NCBI GenBank assembly: GCA_002352445.1
Contig: DEIL01000129.1
Span: 6,806-23,288, forward strand
From: Desulfobulbaceae bacterium UBA2775
GTDB taxonomy: Bacteria; Desulfobacterota; Desulfobulbia; Desulfobulbales; Desulfocapsaceae
DNA length: 16,483 nt
Direction of reading: 5' to 3'
The stretch's first letter is position 1. Each line of letters begins with the position of its first letter. The position numbers and the translations under genes are program-made. The notes under the pieces were generated by a model. That model was not told the DNA's origin and searched no databases. It saw nothing but the letters and a program-made list of their open reading frames with translations. Positions 14,767 through 16,483 of this stretch are shown one piece after another.

Positions 14767-16483
14767 ATGATTACTTTCACGCTGAACGGCCAGGAGACAT
14801 CCTTTTCAGGTGATGAAAAAATGTCTCTCCTACATCACCTGCGCGATGAGAAGGGGATTGTTTCAGTGAAAGACGGCTGTTCAGGGCAGGCAGCCTGTGG
14901 CGCATGTATGGTCGAACTTGAAGGTAAGCCGGCTCTGGCATGTGCCACATCAATGAAACGGGTGAAGGGAAAATCTGTTATCACTATCGAGGGTTTTTCT
15001 GAAAAAGTACGGAGTACGCTGGGTAGGGCCTTTGTGGCAAAAGGTGCAGTACAGTGTGGTTTTTGTACGCCGGGCATTATCTCCAGAACAAAAATATTGC
15101 TGGAGAACAACCCTGATCCCAGTCGGGCAGATGTCATCAAAGCCTTACGAGTCAATATCTGCAGGTGTACCGGTTATGTAAAAATTATCGATGGCATAAT
15201 GCTGGCCGCCAAAGCCCTGCGTGAAGACCTTGAAATTGACTGGGAAAAACGCACCGGGATCGGTTACTCCTATCCAAAAGTTGAGGCATACGAGAAGGCA
15301 TTGGGTACTGGCCCATACGTGGCTGATATGAAAATTGCTGAAATGTGTCACGGAGCTTTAAAATTCAGTGAACATCCCCGGGCTGTCGTCCGGCGTATTG
15401 ACGTGTCGGCGGCCGAGAAAATAGACGGCGTTATCCGGGTGTTTACAGGAGCTGACATCCCTGGAAAACGCTACCAGGGTATTTCAGTTAAAGACTGGCC
15501 TATGATGGTACTTGAAGGTGAAACTACCAGATGTATTGCTGACGTCTTTGCCTGTGTAGTGGCTGAAAGTGAACAAATTGCCCGCCTTGCGGTCGAAGAG
15601 ATTGAAGTAGAATACGAGGTTCTTGAACCGCTTACAGAAATGACCGAATCAGAGGACTCCCCGGTGCTGATCCACGACAGCGGTAATCTGCTCAAAGAAA
15701 CTGTTATCTGCCGTGGTGAAACAATAGAGGATGTTTTTTCTCGCTCCGCCCATATGGTTGAAGGCGAGTTTGAAACTCCCTTTGTGGAACATGCCTTTCT
15801 GGAACCCGAAGCCTCTATTGCCAAGCCCGACGGTAAAGGTGGGCTGACTGTTTATTCTCAGAGTCAGGCACTGTATCATGATCGCAGTCAGATCAGCTCA
15901 ATACTCAACCTGGATGAAGAGAAGATTGATGTGGTTCTCATATCGGCAGGGGGGGCCTTCGGCGGAAAGGAAGATCTCACAGTTCAGCACCATGCTGCTC
16001 TTGCTGCCATGGTTCTCCAGCGCCCAGTTAGAGTGCGGTTGAGTCGTCCTGATTCACTGCGCATGCACCCTAAACGGCACCGGATGAAGTTGAGCTACAA
16101 ACTGGCCTGTGACGAAAACGGCATTCTTACCGCTCTCCGGGCAAGAATCCTTGGTGATACAGGAGGTTATGCCTCTATGGGAGGAGCGGTAGTGGCCCGG
16201 ACCGGAACCCATGCCGCCTCCGCTTATCATATCCCGAATGTGGACGTAATCGCCAGTGCCTACTATACAAACAATCCCCCCGCTGGAGCATTTCGTGGAT
16301 TTGGTGTCAACCAGTCTAACTTTGCCATGGAGAGCATGGTTGACGAATTGTGTACCAAGGGAGGTTTCGACCGATGGCAGTTTCGCTATGATAATGCTCT
16401 CGATACCGGCCGTATGACTACCACCGGCCATATACTAAAAGATAGTGTTGGATTGCGCCAATGCCTGGAAGAGGTAAAAGATA
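14767..16483 (+). CDS. xdhD: selenium-dependent xanthine dehydrogenase, FeS-Mo fusion (partial, 3' end outside window)
   Basis: The frame is open for 572 codons to the right edge; the family usually runs to about 850 or more, so roughly a third is missing. Residues 1-155 are an iron-sulfur domain: Cys38, Cys44, Cys47 and Cys59 bind the first [2Fe-2S] cluster, and Cys97, Cys100 (QCGFCTPG), Cys132 and Cys134 (ICRCTGY) the second. A short linker leads directly into the a/b hammerhead and molybdopterin domains, with SAGGAFGGKED (393-403) and PAGAFRGFG containing Arg510. No FAD domain lies between them, the arrangement of E. coli XdhD-like and selenium-dependent xanthine dehydrogenases. Selenium in these enzymes is a labile Mo ligand, not selenocysteine, and no in-frame TGA is seen. 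AGGAGGATAAC before the ATG is a strong ribosome binding site. The gene symbol rests on architecture and context; another purine hydroxylase of this subfamily is possible. Confidence 0.85.
   Translation, partial: MITFTLNGQETSFSGDEKMSLLHHLRDEKGIVSVKDGCSGQAACGACMVELEGKPALACATSMKRVKGKSVITIEGFSEKVRSTLGRAFVAKGAVQCGFCTPGIISRTKILLENNPDPSRADVIKALRVNICRCTGYVKIIDGIMLAAKALREDLEIDWEKRTGIGYSYPKVEAYEKALGTGPYVADMKIAEMCHGALKFSEHPRAVVRRIDVSAAEKIDGVIRVFTGADIPGKRYQGISVKDWPMMVLEGETTRCIADVFACVVAESEQIARLAVEEIEVEYEVLEPLTEMTESEDSPVLIHDSGNLLKETVICRGETIEDVFSRSAHMVEGEFETPFVEHAFLEPEASIAKPDGKGGLTVYSQSQALYHDRSQISSILNLDEEKIDVVLISAGGAFGGKEDLTVQHHAALAAMVLQRPVRVRLSRPDSLRMHPKRHRMKLSYKLACDENGILTALRARILGDTGGYASMGGAVVARTGTHAASAYHIPNVDVIASAYYTNNPPAGAFRGFGVNQSNFAMESMVDELCTKGGFDRWQFRYDNALDTGRMTTTGHILKDSVGLRQCLEEVKD

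Noticed and set aside
14767..16483. Selenocysteine in the selenium-dependent dehydrogenase
   Set aside because: No in-frame TGA is found in the visible 572 codons, and family knowledge says the selenium is a labile cofactor atom.
1..16483. CRISPR arrays, tRNA or rRNA genes
   Set aside because: No regularly spaced direct repeats and no tRNA-like or rRNA-like segments were noticed on reading; the only repeats are the dispersed inverted elements listed.

Overview
The window reads as an anaerobic purine-catabolism island. The gene set matches the E. coli xdhABC-ygeWXY-yqeA-xdhD-guaD region and the related purine/urate degradation clusters of anaerobes. Host assignment is inference: the moderate GC content, the small inverted-repeat elements carrying a CGTCATTCCCGCGnAGG core, and the co-occurrence of a selenium-dependent xanthine dehydrogenase suggest a Desulfobacterota-type (deltaproteobacterial) anaerobe. 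No rRNA or other taxonomic marker is present.

Layout. Positions 1-351 hold no confident gene, only the possible tail of an upstream gene, a terminator hairpin and repeat fragments. An 8-oxoguanine deaminase (minus strand, 352-1698) diverges from guanine deaminase guaD (plus, 1957-3264). All further genes are on the plus strand: an NCS2 purine permease (3402-4985), a YheO/DauR-like PAS-HTH regulator (5290-5943), 2,3-diaminopropionate ammonia-lyase ygeX (5963-7180), the three-subunit xanthine dehydrogenase xdhA-xdhB-xdhC (7243-10887), the hydrolase ygeY (11266-12477), carbamate kinase (12484-13434), the knotted carbamoyltransferase ygeW (13561-14757), and a fused FeS-Mo selenium-dependent xanthine dehydrogenase (14767 to beyond the right edge).

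How it works together (known families, inferred pathway). The permease imports purine bases. GuaD turns guanine into xanthine, and the 8-oxoguanine deaminase yields urate. The two molybdenum hydroxylases interconvert hypoxanthine, xanthine and urate-level purines. After ring opening by enzymes not in this window (a dihydropyrimidinase/HyuA and a YgfK-type reductase would be expected nearby), YgeY, YgeW and carbamate kinase would remove ureido groups and recover ATP from carbamoyl phosphate. YgeX would convert 2,3-diaminopropionate to pyruvate and ammonia.

Between the genes lie several small-element remnants: repeats whose first bases form the stop codons of guaD and the carbamate kinase gene, a 140-bp MITE-like element before the regulator, and a decayed four-helix-bundle (23S rRNA intervening-sequence family) gene flanked by inverted repeats that separates xdhC from ygeY.
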